Assembly (NCBI GenBank): GCA_002360455.1
Contig: DEQQ01000070.1
Location: forward strand, 34,970-98,969
Reading direction: 5' to 3'
Origin: Saprospiraceae bacterium UBA3362
Lineage (GTDB): Bacteria > Bacteroidota > Bacteroidia > Chitinophagales > Saprospiraceae
DNA: 64,000 bases
The position numbers were made by a program, and so were the translations under genes. Each line of letters opens with the position of its first letter. Positions within the stretch are counted from its first letter, which is position 1. Of the stretch, positions 17,278 to 26,735 are shown piece after piece. The notes under the pieces were generated by a model that was not told where the DNA came from, made no database searches, and saw only the letters and a list, made by a program, of their open reading frames with translations.

Positions 17278-20200
17278 ATGATAACAGATAGATTATTTTA
17301 TAGACTTATAACTGTTCTGTTGATATTCGTAAGCTCAGAAGCATATTCTCAACATAAGAAAATACAACAAAAGAAAATGGATTCCGAGATTTTTGAAATC
17401 AAAGATTCATTTGTGATTGACCCTCAAACAGTAAGTTGTTCTTGTATCGGAAATAAATCCGAACCTCTAACAATTATAAAATCTCATATCTGCACTAATT
17501 GTTTCCAAATTTCAGATACTTTGCTATGCGACAGCATAGAAATCACTTATCAAACTATACCTGTTCCCCGCCAGGCATTTCTTTTTTTATTTGATTCCAG
17601 TTTGCAATATGGACCTCAACGACCTGATTACGCACAGCAAGAATTTCAAATCTCGAATCCAAAAAGTGATTGGTGGGATCAATCCGGAATAGATTATTCA
17701 GGAAGTTTTACTCGAGGAATATCTGTAGGAAATACTCAGTCTCTGGTTTTAAATTCGGCACTCAATCTGCAAATTAGCGGAGATTTGGGAGATGGAATAA
17801 AAATTCTGGGCGCCATAAGTGATCAACAAATTCCAATTCAACCTGAAGGAAATACCAGACAGATTCAAGAATTTGACAAACTTTTTATACAGCTTTCCAA
17901 AAAAAATTCGTCATTAACTGCCGGAGACATTGAACTGTACAGGCCGCAGTCTTATTTTATGAATTATACTAAGAGAAGTAAAGGGGCTGTTTTCAGAAAT
18001 GAAATTAATAAAAACAATCATAAAATTGTACAACAGTCTGCTATTGGAATTTCTAAAGGAAAATTTAACCGTTTTATCCCTATAACTCAAAATGGAAATC
18101 AAGGCCCATACAGATTGCAAGGAAGAGAAGGGGAGACATTCATTGTAGTATTGGCAGGTACTGAAAAAGTTTGGGTTGATGGAGTTCTGATGGTGAGAGG
18201 TGAAGATGCAGATTATATTATAGACTATAACTTAGCAGAAATAAGATTTATGCCAAGGAAAATCATTTCTGATCAAAGCAGAGTGATTGTGGAGTTTGAT
18301 TATTCTGAACAAAATTACATTAGAACCTTAGCAACGTATTCTGGGAACTGGATAAATAAACGACACGAAACGTACTTGAACATTTATCATGAGCAAGACA
18401 GCAAAACTTCTGCATTTCAAGATGACTTGGACTCTTTGGATAAAGTAGCTCTGCAAAATGCAGGAGATGATTATTCGAAATTATCAAGAAGCTCTATACG
18501 CAAAGCAGGTCAGGATTTTAGTCTCAACCGAGTCTATTACAAGTTCAGAGATACCGCATTTTTGGTTGGAGGGCAAATGAGAATAGATAAAATTTTGGTC
18601 CATGAACCTCAGGCAGACAGTAATTCTTTGCAGGTTATTTTTACAGAAACTTTGCCCGGTAGTGGTCATTATAAATTAAAATCTTCTAACTTCAACGGAA
18701 GGGTTTATGAGTGGTTGGCTCCGGATGAACATACCGGCGAACTAAAGGGTAATTATGAACCCATTGTCCCCGTGATTGCGCCCACACAACAAAGTTTGAT
18801 GACCATAGGCTATCGTTGGAATTATAAAAAGCATGAACAGGTAGAAGCAGAAATAGCACTTAGCGCATGGGATAAAAACAGATTATCTACCTTACAAGAT
18901 CAGGATAATTATGCAATGGCAAGTAAACTCAAATTTCAAACATTGGACAGGCAGGTTTTGAAATTCAAAAAAGTCAAATGGAGCAATGAGCTTCAACATG
19001 AGTTTGTTCAGTCTAAGTTTAAAGCTATAAGTCCGTACAGAGCTGCAGAATTCTCCAGGGATTGGAACATTTCAAAAATACAAACTGCAAACGAACATTG
19101 GCTATCAGATAAAATGTCCCTGAGTTGGGGAAAATATTGGAATAGTCAATATCACTTTTCCATTTTAAATCAGCGAAACAATTATCAAGGTCAACAGCAC
19201 ACATTGGAAAATACCTATGTTGACAGTCTTACAAAAATTTATTTTGTTTGGAGACAGTTGAACAATAATGATGAAAAAGAGTCCTCCAGATTCTTGCGAC
19301 CTTCTGTGTATTTGGAAAGGAAATTGGGCAAAAATTTTTCCACAATATTGCAGTTTGATAAAGAACAGAACTTAAGATTTTCTCGTACTGAAGATTCTTT
19401 AATTTCAGGGAGTTTCGCTTTTGATGTTGCCCAATGCAAATTGCATTTTAATCCTGAAAATGGACTTCAATTTAAAACAGAATACAGACTAAGAAAGGAT
19501 GATCAAATTCTTGAGCACTCAACAAAATCTTATTCTTATGCGCATGAAATAACATCAAGTGCAAAAAGTGTAGAAGGCAGGGCAGGACAGATAGAGATAC
19601 AAGCATCAGCAAGGAAAATTCATTTTAAGGATAAGGGAATTCAAGATAGCCTAGGCCAATTGTATTTTCTTGGAGCTTTAGATCACAGCATAGTATTCAT
19701 TAAAAATTCCATTCGATTAAAGAATAATTATCAGCTATCAAGTGGAGTTGAACCAAAACAGGAGTTTGTTTTTGAGCAGAGAAGACCCGGAGAAGGCGAT
19801 TATATTTATATAGATTCCAATAAGGATGGGATTAGACAACAGCAAGAATATATTTACTCACCACAGATTGACTCAGCGCAGTATATCAAGATACAATTAT
19901 TCAATTCTGAATATGTTCAGATCTATTCTTCTTCCTGGAATCATTTTATGAGTATTGACCCTGCTCTTTGGTTTGACACAAAAAAGAAAAGCATCCTAAA
20001 AAAAATACAGTTAGAGTCTGTCATGAGATTTACAAATAAAGTATCTCAATCTGCTCAATGGCAGGATCAGCTTAATCCTTTGGGATTTAATTCTAGTTAT
20101 AATTTATCGTATCAAAGTTGGACCCAACAAAATGTTTATTTGAACAGAGCCAATGTCAATTATGAATTTAGACTGAATCATAATTTGGCTTCTGCAAAAG

Positions 20201-20754
20201 TATTGTTGGTTTCCGGTACAGAACAACGATCCAATGAAGAATGGAATTTCAATGCAAGATACACCTTGAAAAAAAAGTTGGATTTGAATGTCAATCTCAC
20301 TCAAAAGGTGGAAAAATATCAAGCAAGTTTTTACTCTGACCAAAACTTCAATATTCAGACTATCAAAATTGAACCAATTCTATTGTACCGGTGGAGCAAT
20401 GAATTTAGGATCAGTTTCAGTTCTGCCTTTAAAAACGCAATGGAAAAAGATTTTAACCATGAGCAGGCAAGGATTTTCCAGTTTGCCAGCTCCGCTCAGT
20501 TTGCATTGAAGAGAAAAATCAATTTGAGGACAGAGATCAAATTATTAAATATAAATTATATCGGGTCCAGTTCTACAGGAATAGAGTTTATTATGCTTGA
20601 GGGTTTTAAAAATGGTCGAAATTACAGCTGGGAAAGTGGTGTTGATATTAGACTGTCAAGCTATATCAATTTGCAATTGTTTTATAATGGCAGGAAGTCG
20701 GAAGAATACAAAACCATCCATACTGCAAGGGCTTCAATGAGAGCTAATTTTTAA
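17278..20754 (+). CDS. Large outer-membrane beta-barrel-like protein of unknown function
   Basis: A 1158-residue secreted protein. A signal peptide (LFYRLITVLLIFVSSEAYS) leads into a Cys-rich patch (CSCIGNKSE, HICTNCFQ). The region near residues 135-220 contains SFTRGISVGNTQSLVLNS, LQISGDLGDGIKILGAISD, PIQPEGNTRQIQEFDK and AGDIELYRPQSYFMN. I have seen this arrangement in uncharacterised Bacteroidota surface proteins but cannot name it. A Ca-loop-like stretch, YIDSNKDGIRQQQEY, lies near residue 845. The second half is aromatic, alternating and strand-like, and the protein ends RASMRANF, with the terminal Phe typical of outer-membrane barrels. It follows ruvC by 77 bases and has its own promoter box. 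There is no T9SS C-terminal domain. Confidence 0.8.
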   Translation: MITDRLFYRLITVLLIFVSSEAYSQHKKIQQKKMDSEIFEIKDSFVIDPQTVSCSCIGNKSEPLTIIKSHICTNCFQISDTLLCDSIEITYQTIPVPRQAFLFLFDSSLQYGPQRPDYAQQEFQISNPKSDWWDQSGIDYSGSFTRGISVGNTQSLVLNSALNLQISGDLGDGIKILGAISDQQIPIQPEGNTRQIQEFDKLFIQLSKKNSSLTAGDIELYRPQSYFMNYTKRSKGAVFRNEINKNNHKIVQQSAIGISKGKFNRFIPITQNGNQGPYRLQGREGETFIVVLAGTEKVWVDGVLMVRGEDADYIIDYNLAEIRFMPRKIISDQSRVIVEFDYSEQNYIRTLATYSGNWINKRHETYLNIYHEQDSKTSAFQDDLDSLDKVALQNAGDDYSKLSRSSIRKAGQDFSLNRVYYKFRDTAFLVGGQMRIDKILVHEPQADSNSLQVIFTETLPGSGHYKLKSSNFNGRVYEWLAPDEHTGELKGNYEPIVPVIAPTQQSLMTIGYRWNYKKHEQVEAEIALSAWDKNRLSTLQDQDNYAMASKLKFQTLDRQVLKFKKVKWSNELQHEFVQSKFKAISPYRAAEFSRDWNISKIQTANEHWLSDKMSLSWGKYWNSQYHFSILNQRNNYQGQQHTLENTYVDSLTKIYFVWRQLNNNDEKESSRFLRPSVYLERKLGKNFSTILQFDKEQNLRFSRTEDSLISGSFAFDVAQCKLHFNPENGLQFKTEYRLRKDDQILEHSTKSYSYAHEITSSAKSVEGRAGQIEIQASARKIHFKDKGIQDSLGQLYFLGALDHSIVFIKNSIRLKNNYQLSSGVEPKQEFVFEQRRPGEGDYIYIDSNKDGIRQQQEYIYSPQIDSAQYIKIQLFNSEYVQIYSSSWNHFMSIDPALWFDTKKKSILKKIQLESVMRFTNKVSQSAQWQDQLNPLGFNSSYNLSYQSWTQQNVYLNRANVNYEFRLNHNLASAKVLLVSGTEQRSNEEWNFNARYTLKKKLDLNVNLTQKVEKYQASFYSDQNFNIQTIKIEPILLYRWSNEFRISFSSAFKNAMEKDFNHEQARIFQFASSAQFALKRKINLRTEIKLLNINYIGSSSTGIEFIMLEGFKNGRNYSWESGVDIRLSSYINLQLFYNGRKSEEYKTIHTARASMRANF

Positions 20755-20777
20755 TAAGGATTTTATTTTGGATAAAA

Positions 20778-21923
20778 TTAAATTTTTCTATCCTTCCACT
20801 CAAGCTGGAGTGGTAAAAATGAAAGCATTCCCAGTAATAAAAAATAGCAGTTATAAATTAATTGTATGGGTACAAAATACCAAAGTAGTTTTTGTTTGTT
20901 GAAAAATTTTGTAGCTTGCCATAATATAATAAAATCAATAATCCAGCTCAAAAGAATGCAGGATACAGAACAAATCAAGAGATCCTTAAATGATAATATA
21001 ATGGAGACTGTCAATCCGAGCCAAGGAAGAATCCTATTAAGCCAAACTACAGCAGCAATAAAATTAATTTTATAATTTTTTAAATACTTGGTTTTCCCGG
21101 CCCAACGCAATCGTTGGCTTATCAGCTCCCTCCAACTTGTACAAGCTTTAGTCTCTACTATAGCTTCTTTGGATTTGATAAAACTCATACCCTGTGGAAA
21201 TCGCTCTTTCATTTTTTGAATAAGAAAAACATCATCTCCGGAAGCTATATGGAAATTGTCTTCATAGGGTGAAAGTTCAAGAAAGCTTGCTTTTTGATAC
21301 ATCAAATTTGCAGCACTCCCCAATTGATGGAGTCCATTATGCATTCCTGCGGCATTGATGAGAGAGTTTACACTTAGATCTAGTTGTTGGAATATGTTGA
21401 TTAACCCATTAGCTTCACTCACCATTACAGGCCCTGTAATCAGTATTTTTTCATTTTTTTTGGCATACTGTACAAATTTATTTACCCAGTCTGTGGGAAC
21501 AGTGCAGTCTGCATCGGTAGTAAGAATTATGTCTCCGGAGGCGTGCGAAACACCATAGGCTATTGCTTTTTTCTTTGACCCTTGGATTGTTGTGCGTTTG
21601 TGCACTCCCAGCCTCATCAGTTTGAATCCGGGAACCTTTATCTCGTCCTCAAGCAATGAGTAAGTATTGTCTTCAGATTGGTCATCAATAACAATTATTT
21701 CTATTAGTTCAGATGGATAAGTCTGATTCAGACAGGATCTCACACAGTTCAAAATATGGTCCTCCTCATTTCGAGCAGGAATAATGATGCTCACCTTTGG
21801 ATGAGGAGAATGAGCAACAGATGAGCTAAACGTTGGAATTTTGTTCCAGGAATAAAGATAAGTTGTGAGTAATGCCAGATAAACTAAACAAACAGAAGAT
21901 ATAACAATAATGGAAACAGTCAC
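20778..21923 (-). CDS. Membrane-bound family 2 glycosyltransferase
   Basis: A 381-residue protein with an N-terminal membrane segment (SIIVISSVCLVYLALLTTYLY). The GT2 catalytic domain has VSIIIPARNEEDHI, IIVIDDQSEDNTY, the metal-binding TTDADCTVP and the acceptor motif QRLRWAGKTK. Two to three membrane segments close the C-terminus. This is the processive or lipid-linked GT2 layout seen in enzymes that build surface glycans or glycolipids. It lies 12 bases after the small membrane protein gene on the same strand, so the two are probably co-transcribed. Sugar and acceptor are unknown. Confidence 0.9.
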   Translation of the reverse strand: MTVSIIVISSVCLVYLALLTTYLYSWNKIPTFSSSVAHSPHPKVSIIIPARNEEDHILNCVRSCLNQTYPSELIEIIVIDDQSEDNTYSLLEDEIKVPGFKLMRLGVHKRTTIQGSKKKAIAYGVSHASGDIILTTDADCTVPTDWVNKFVQYAKKNEKILITGPVMVSEANGLINIFQQLDLSVNSLINAAGMHNGLHQLGSAANLMYQKASFLELSPYEDNFHIASGDDVFLIQKMKERFPQGMSFIKSKEAIVETKACTSWRELISQRLRWAGKTKYLKNYKINFIAAVVWLNRILPWLGLTVSIILSFKDLLICSVSCILLSWIIDFIILWQATKFFNKQKLLWYFVPIQLIYNCYFLLLGMLSFLPLQLEWKDRKI

Positions 21924-21935
21924 ACAAATAATTTA

Positions 21936-22406
21936 TCACACAAAAAGGTCGTCGTAAGCATTTTGCTTTTGCTTTTGTGGCTCTTCTTGTTTTGGCTTGT
22001 TAAGTGAATCCAATTCTATTTCTTCGTACGGAGTATACTTTTCTTCAAAGGAGTTTTGGTTAGCTTGATTTTGCAGCTGTCCAAATTTTTTGTATGCCCA
22101 AGCTTTGAATAAAAGCCCTGCACTCACTAAAGGCAATCCTATAAACTGAAGTCCAACTTGAAGAACCCCTCCGATGGGGTTTAGCTTGAAACTTTTCCCT
22201 AAGTTCTTGATATGATCCCAAACTACAGAAGGCTGAATTATTAGGGCTGCAATTATCAAAATGGGACAAACCCAAAACAAAAGTGTGTAGATTTTGAAGC
22301 CTACATAGAATAATGCTCCGAGAAATACTACCAAAAATATTCCGGCAAGGATACGAGACCCAAATGACCTTCCGGTCTCAAAATAATATGAGCTGTGATT
22401 GTTCAT
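21936..22406 (-). CDS. Small membrane protein of unknown function
   Basis: I do not recognise a characterised family. The 156-residue protein has two closely spaced hydrophobic segments (ILAGIFLVVFLGALFYVGFK and LLFWVCPILIIAALIIQPSV), then an amphipathic stretch (NPIGGVLQVGLQFIGLPLVS). It ends in a charged, Gln- and Glu-rich tail finishing in KQNAYDDLFV. The layout resembles the small DUF4834-type proteins of Bacteroidota, but this is a weak match. The start is the ATG at 22406; the TTG four codons earlier overlaps a TATCTTTG promoter box. It heads a two-gene unit with the glycosyltransferase. Confidence 0.7.
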   Translation of the reverse strand: MNNHSSYYFETGRSFGSRILAGIFLVVFLGALFYVGFKIYTLLFWVCPILIIAALIIQPSVVWDHIKNLGKSFKLNPIGGVLQVGLQFIGLPLVSAGLLFKAWAYKKFGQLQNQANQNSFEEKYTPYEEIELDSLNKPKQEEPQKQKQNAYDDLFV

Positions 22407-22415
22407 GGACAAAGG

Positions 22416-22423
22416 CAAAGATA
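22416..22423 (-). promoter_or_regulatory. -7 box for the small membrane protein / glycosyltransferase unit
   Basis: The minus strand reads TATCTTTG, an exact match, 9 bases before the ATG. The leader would be very short or absent. Confidence 0.5.
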
Positions 22424-22484
22424 ATACAAATTATGTATTATTAATTAATTTAATATGAAAAAATTTTCGCCTTGTAGTTTTTCC

Positions 22485-24233
22485 TCAAGAGGGCTGGTAA
22501 TGTTTGATATTAAAATAACGGTCAGAATGACTTAAAAGTTCCTTCATCGGCCCAAATTCTTTGATTTTGCCCTCTTCAATTTCTAAAAGGAAATCTGCAT
22601 GTTGGATGGTACTCAATCTGTGAGCAATAGTTATCGACGTTCTTCCGCAGATCAATTTTTCAAGGGCGGATTGAATCAACTTTTCACTGTTAGGATCTAT
22701 GGAAGCCGTTGCCTCGTCTAGAACGAGGATTTCCGGATCGCCAACCAAAGCGCGGATGAAAGACACTAGCTGACGCTGTCCCAGAGAAAGATTGCTCCCT
22801 CTTTCTGCCAACTCATAGGCTAGCCCATTGGGTAATGAATGGATAAATTCTTCCAATCCCAATTGCTGAACACATTGTTTGACTTTTTCAAGGCTTATCT
22901 CTTTTCGGTTGAGTCGGATATTTTCCAACAAACTGCCGCTAAAAAGAAAAACATCCTGTTGAACAAAGGCAATTTTAGATCTTAAATGATCCAAAGTAAA
23001 GTCTCTTATTTCAGTGTCGCCAATATAAATTTGACCTGAATTGATTTTATACAATCGGTTTAACAATTGGATAATGCTGCTTTTGCCTGAGCCGGTAGGG
23101 CCAATAATAGCCAATGCTTTGCCGGCCGGTAAGGTAAACGAAATATCAGCTAAAACCGGAATATCCGTTTTGTAAGAAAAACTTATATGATCATATTTAA
23201 TGTCTCCTCGTAAAGAAGCATTAGAGTTAATACCAAGATCTTCTTCGGTCTGCTTTAAATCAAGTACCTGCAACACCCTAGAACCGGCTAAAAGACCCAT
23301 CTGAAGCGTGTTGAACTTATCCGCCAACATCCTTATGGGTTGGAATAATCTGGATAGAAACATAGGAAAAGCTACCAGATGACCAAGAGTTACTTCATGA
23401 TGAATAACTCCTTGAGCTCCCCACCAGACCATAAAACCCAATGAAGCTGCAGCAATAATTTCTACCACAGGAAAAAAAACAGCATAATAAAAGATTCCAT
23501 CCAAATTGGCCTGTGTATATTCTCTATTTATGGTTTTAAATTCATTGGATACATGCTTTTCTGCGTTAAAAATCTGTACAATTTTCATTCCGCTGATATG
23601 CTCTTGCAAAAAAGTGTTCATTCTCGTAATTTCATTTCGAACCCGCTGAAATGAGGCCTTCACTTTTTCTTTGAAAATATAGGAAGCAACAATCAAGAGA
23701 GGAAAACTGACCAAACAAATCAAGGTAAGTTTTACACTTGAATAGAACATTAAGCCCAGAATACAGACTATAGCCAATATATCAGCTATAATGGTTATTA
23801 ATCCTTCAGAAAACACCGAATTCAAGCTTTCTAAATCACTAATAGTACGAGTAGTATTAGTACCAACCGGTGTATTATCAAAATAAGAACAATTTTGAGT
23901 GAGCAAATGGCTGTAAACTTTGGTTCGTAAATCCTTAATGACCGATTGTCCTAATAAATTGGTCAATATCATAAAATAGTACCGCAGCCCGGTAGTAAGG
24001 ATAAGTAAAGCCAAAAACCACAGACTCAAAACCATCATTCCCTGAGGGTCGGATTTCATTATATGATCATCTACTATAAAGTTGACCAAATAAGGTGTAA
24101 CAGCACTGATTGGTGCTAATAAAACTGCTAAAACAGTAGCAGTATACAGCATCCATCTGTATGGCTTTGTATAGGCAAACAGAGCTTTTAATGTTTGGAA
24201 CCCGGAAATTTGATCTTGTTTTTTACCAGCCAT
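22485..24233 (-). CDS. MsbA-like ABC exporter (fused TMD-NBD)
   Basis: A 582-residue half-transporter that works as a homodimer. Six membrane segments fill about residues 25-320. The ATPase domain has Walker A GPTGSGKSS, Q-loop FVQQDVFLFSG, signature LSLGQRQLVSFIRAL (LSLGQ in place of LSGGQ), Walker B ILVLDEATASID and the H-loop IAHRLST. It resembles lipid or multidrug exporters such as MsbA. Its start lies three bases after the radC stop, so it is probably co-transcribed with radC. The substrate cannot be read from sequence. Confidence 0.92.
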   Translation of the reverse strand: MAGKKQDQISGFQTLKALFAYTKPYRWMLYTATVLAVLLAPISAVTPYLVNFIVDDHIMKSDPQGMMVLSLWFLALLILTTGLRYYFMILTNLLGQSVIKDLRTKVYSHLLTQNCSYFDNTPVGTNTTRTISDLESLNSVFSEGLITIIADILAIVCILGLMFYSSVKLTLICLVSFPLLIVASYIFKEKVKASFQRVRNEITRMNTFLQEHISGMKIVQIFNAEKHVSNEFKTINREYTQANLDGIFYYAVFFPVVEIIAAASLGFMVWWGAQGVIHHEVTLGHLVAFPMFLSRLFQPIRMLADKFNTLQMGLLAGSRVLQVLDLKQTEEDLGINSNASLRGDIKYDHISFSYKTDIPVLADISFTLPAGKALAIIGPTGSGKSSIIQLLNRLYKINSGQIYIGDTEIRDFTLDHLRSKIAFVQQDVFLFSGSLLENIRLNRKEISLEKVKQCVQQLGLEEFIHSLPNGLAYELAERGSNLSLGQRQLVSFIRALVGDPEILVLDEATASIDPNSEKLIQSALEKLICGRTSITIAHRLSTIQHADFLLEIEEGKIKEFGPMKELLSHSDRYFNIKHYQPS

Positions 24234-24236
24234 CTG

Positions 24237-24935
24237 CTAGAGTTTTCCTTCATCTGCAAAGCTGTAGTATGAATGTGGACAAATGATCAGATGATCCACC
24301 AATTTGATATCCATAAAATCAGCAATTTTCTTTACTCTTGAGGTCAGGTCTACATCAAATTGACTCGGCTGCATGCTTCCTGAAGGATGATTATGACAAA
24401 TTACAAAAGCAGAACCATTGTACTCCAAAATAGTTTTAAAAATAATTTTAGGATCTACAGAAACAGAATTTATTCCTCCTTTGTGAAGTGCAACAGAATA
24501 AATGGGTTTTAAAGCTCGATTGAGTACAATCAACCAAAATTCCTCATGATTCAAATCTTCTAGAAAAGTTTTGATATAACTGTACATCAGATGGCTGCTA
24601 TTAAGAGAAGGAATATCCTGGCTATCTTCTCGCTGTCTTCTTCTTCCCAGCTCTAGAGCGGCCTCAATATTAATAGCTTTGACAGTACCCACTCCTTTGA
24701 ATTTTTTAAGTTTGTCCAAACCGAGTTTGCTCAAATCGGCTAAGTTGTGATTGCATGACTCCAATATCTTTTTGGCTACGTCTACAGCGGACTCGTTCCT
24801 TGAGCCAGATCCTAAAAGAATAGCCAATAATTCCGAGTTGCTTAAGGATTCTTTACCTTTGGCTACTAACTTTTCTCTTGGTCTGTCATCTTCAGCCCAG
24901 TTTTTTATACTTTTATTCAATTTTTCTGTGCTCAT
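24237..24935 (-). CDS. radC: RadC family JAB-domain protein
   Basis: A 232-residue RadC. The N-terminal helix-hairpin-helix-like part (DRPREKLVAKGKESLSNSELLAILLGSG and LKKFKGVGTVKAINIEAALELG) precedes a JAB/MPN-type metal-dependent domain. The zinc motif is VICHNHPSGSMQPSQFDVD, with both His residues, Ser and Asp in place. The biochemical role is unsettled despite the name. I start at the ATG giving MSTEKLNKSIKNWAEDDRP; a further six codons upstream look noncoding. Three bases separate it from the downstream ABC exporter. Confidence 0.95.
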   Translation of the reverse strand: MSTEKLNKSIKNWAEDDRPREKLVAKGKESLSNSELLAILLGSGSRNESAVDVAKKILESCNHNLADLSKLGLDKLKKFKGVGTVKAINIEAALELGRRRQREDSQDIPSLNSSHLMYSYIKTFLEDLNHEEFWLIVLNRALKPIYSVALHKGGINSVSVDPKIIFKTILEYNGSAFVICHNHPSGSMQPSQFDVDLTSRVKKIADFMDIKLVDHLIICPHSYYSFADEGKL

Positions 24936-25023
24936 GTTATTATATAGATACAAAGAAAACGAAGAATAGAATAAGAACTTTGTCTATTTTTTATTTCACA
25001 AAATCTGTATTCAATTTTATCAA

Positions 25024-25677
25024 TTAATTTTTCTTACCAATGGACTCAAGTTTTTTAGTCACTTCACCCACAAGCTTGGTTTGATTTTCAATATCAGATT
25101 TTGTTTTTTCGGTATCTTTTCCATTTTGGACTATATTGAGCTCAGCTTTTTTAATTTTATCCTTGGCGACTTCGATATCTTTTTTATAATCCTCCAAGTC
25201 TTTGTGTAATTTATCCAAATTCTTATTCAATTTTTTCAATGCGTCTTGCTCCTTTTCCAATTCCAATTTTGTTGCCTCTCTTTGTACTTCGTATAAAAAT
25301 TCTGTTATAAACTCCTGTGCCTGTTTTGATTCTTTAGGATAATCGGTCGAGTTTATAAAGCCATTTTTAATATCAAAAAAAGCGGTTATTGAATTTTCTT
25401 CTATTATTGTATAAATGTCCATAGGATTTGAGCTGATCGTTTTAACTGTAGCTCCTTCAATAAATTCTTCATCAGCCTTTTTATTTTTTGTCAGTTTTCC
25501 GAAATCCTTAGTAAACTTTTTCCACACTTTTTCTATAAACTTGGCCTCAGTATTGGGAATGCTAATGCTATATCCTGTTTGTATGCCTAAGCTCATTTGT
25601 CTTTTGGATTCTACACTTTGAGAAAATCCAATTTGGAACAAAAAAATGAAAAGGGTCAAAATAATTGATTGTTTCAT
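25024..25677 (-). CDS. Secreted coiled-coil protein of unknown function
   Basis: Unrecognised family. The 217-residue protein has a clear signal peptide (MKQSIILTLFIFLFQIGFSQ). Residues 25-110 form a small mixed domain (SIPNTEAKFIEKVWKKFTKDFG, then FIEGATVKTISSNPMDIY and ITAFFDIKNGF). From about residue 125 to the end it is a long, highly charged coiled coil with heptad-like Leu/Ile spacing (LEKEQDALKKLNKNLDKLHKDLEDYKK is one part of it). The composition, rich in Lys and Glu, differs from its neighbours. It probably acts in the periplasm. It is isolated between radC and a divergent ABC transporter operon. Confidence 0.75.
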   Translation of the reverse strand: MKQSIILTLFIFLFQIGFSQSVESKRQMSLGIQTGYSISIPNTEAKFIEKVWKKFTKDFGKLTKNKKADEEFIEGATVKTISSNPMDIYTIIEENSITAFFDIKNGFINSTDYPKESKQAQEFITEFLYEVQREATKLELEKEQDALKKLNKNLDKLHKDLEDYKKDIEVAKDKIKKAELNIVQNGKDTEKTKSDIENQTKLVGEVTKKLESIGKKN

Positions 25678-25782
25678 TGTTGATAAAATTTTAATTAAAA
25701 ATAATAAGTAAAAAAATATTTTGAGTAAAGATAATGGATTTTGGTCGAGCTTTTCGAGCTATTTAACTAAACTTTAAGCAAG

Positions 25783-25816
25783 TTTGTGAAAATGAACATT
25801 AAAACCAATACTTTTG
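25783..25816 (+). promoter_or_regulatory. Promoter of the Nat-type ABC transporter operon
   Basis: TTTG (25783-25786), 22 bases, then TACTTTTG (25809-25816). The -7 box is exact and the spacing slightly long. It is placed 20 bases before the ATG. Confidence 0.5.
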
Positions 25817-25835
25817 CCTTTAGAATTTTATAGAT

Positions 25836-26735
25836 ATGTTAAAAATCCGAGACCTGTGCAAAGAATATCAAGACTTGAAGGTTGTCAATCATGTTAGTTT
25901 TGAGGTTCGCCAAGGGAGCATTTGTGGCCTTTTGGGGCCCAATGGCGCCGGAAAAACTTCATTGATTAGAATGATCACCGGGATCACTAGACCTGACTCG
26001 GGTGAAGTAATTTTGGACGGCAAAGCCATTCATGGAAATGGAAACAATAGAATAGCTTATATGCCTGAGGAAAGAGGACTTTATAAGAAAATGAGTGTTG
26101 GTGAGCAACTACTCTATCTATGTCGTCTTAGAGGTTTTGATAAAAAGGAGGCTGAAAAAAGAGTAGTATGGTGGATGAATCGATTTGAGATTCAGTCATG
26201 GTGGACCAAAAAAGTGGAGGAATTGTCTAAAGGAATGTCACAGAAAATTCAATTTATTGCTGCTGTTGTCCATGACCCCAAATTGATAATTTTAGATGAA
26301 CCATTTTCGGGCTTGGATCCTATCAATTCCAATCTTATTAGAGATGAAATCATTAGATTAAGGAACGAAGGCGCAGCTATTTTATTCTCGACGCATAGGA
26401 TGGAACAAGTAGAAGAATTATGCGACGAAATAGTCTTAATCAATAAAGGAATTGTTTTGCTTAATGGGGAAGTAGGAAGTGTAAGACAACAATTTAAGGA
26501 ACATTTGTATGAGCTAAAATGCAAAAAAGAACTGCCACCATCCATTTTGGATAATTATGAAATTTCACACATTGATCATTGTACATATAAATTTTTTGAT
26601 CCGGAGGAAAAGAAAGGAAATCAGATCCTTCAGTCAATGATAAAAGAGGATATACCATTACAGAGTTATCGGGAAATCCTGCCAACTTTTTCTGAAATCT
26701 TTATCAAAACTGTAAATCAATCCAATAATGAATAA
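25836..26735 (+). CDS. ABC exporter ATP-binding protein (NatA type)
   Basis: A 299-residue ATPase with Walker A LLGPNGAGKTSLIRMI, Q-loop YMPEERGLYKK, signature ELSKGMSQKIQF, Walker B LIILDEPFSGLDP and H-loop FSTHRMEQ. The EERG Q-loop, the SKGM signature and the C-terminal extension of about 80 residues are typical of the NatA/YhaQ group, which pairs with ABC-2 type permeases. The next gene encodes that permease and overlaps this one by 8 bases, so they are translationally coupled. Sodium or drug efflux is known for some relatives; here the substrate is open. Confidence 0.93.
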   Translation: MLKIRDLCKEYQDLKVVNHVSFEVRQGSICGLLGPNGAGKTSLIRMITGITRPDSGEVILDGKAIHGNGNNRIAYMPEERGLYKKMSVGEQLLYLCRLRGFDKKEAEKRVVWWMNRFEIQSWWTKKVEELSKGMSQKIQFIAAVVHDPKLIILDEPFSGLDPINSNLIRDEIIRLRNEGAAILFSTHRMEQVEELCDEIVLINKGIVLLNGEVGSVRQQFKEHLYELKCKKELPPSILDNYEISHIDHCTYKFFDPEEKKGNQILQSMIKEDIPLQSYREILPTFSEIFIKTVNQSNNE

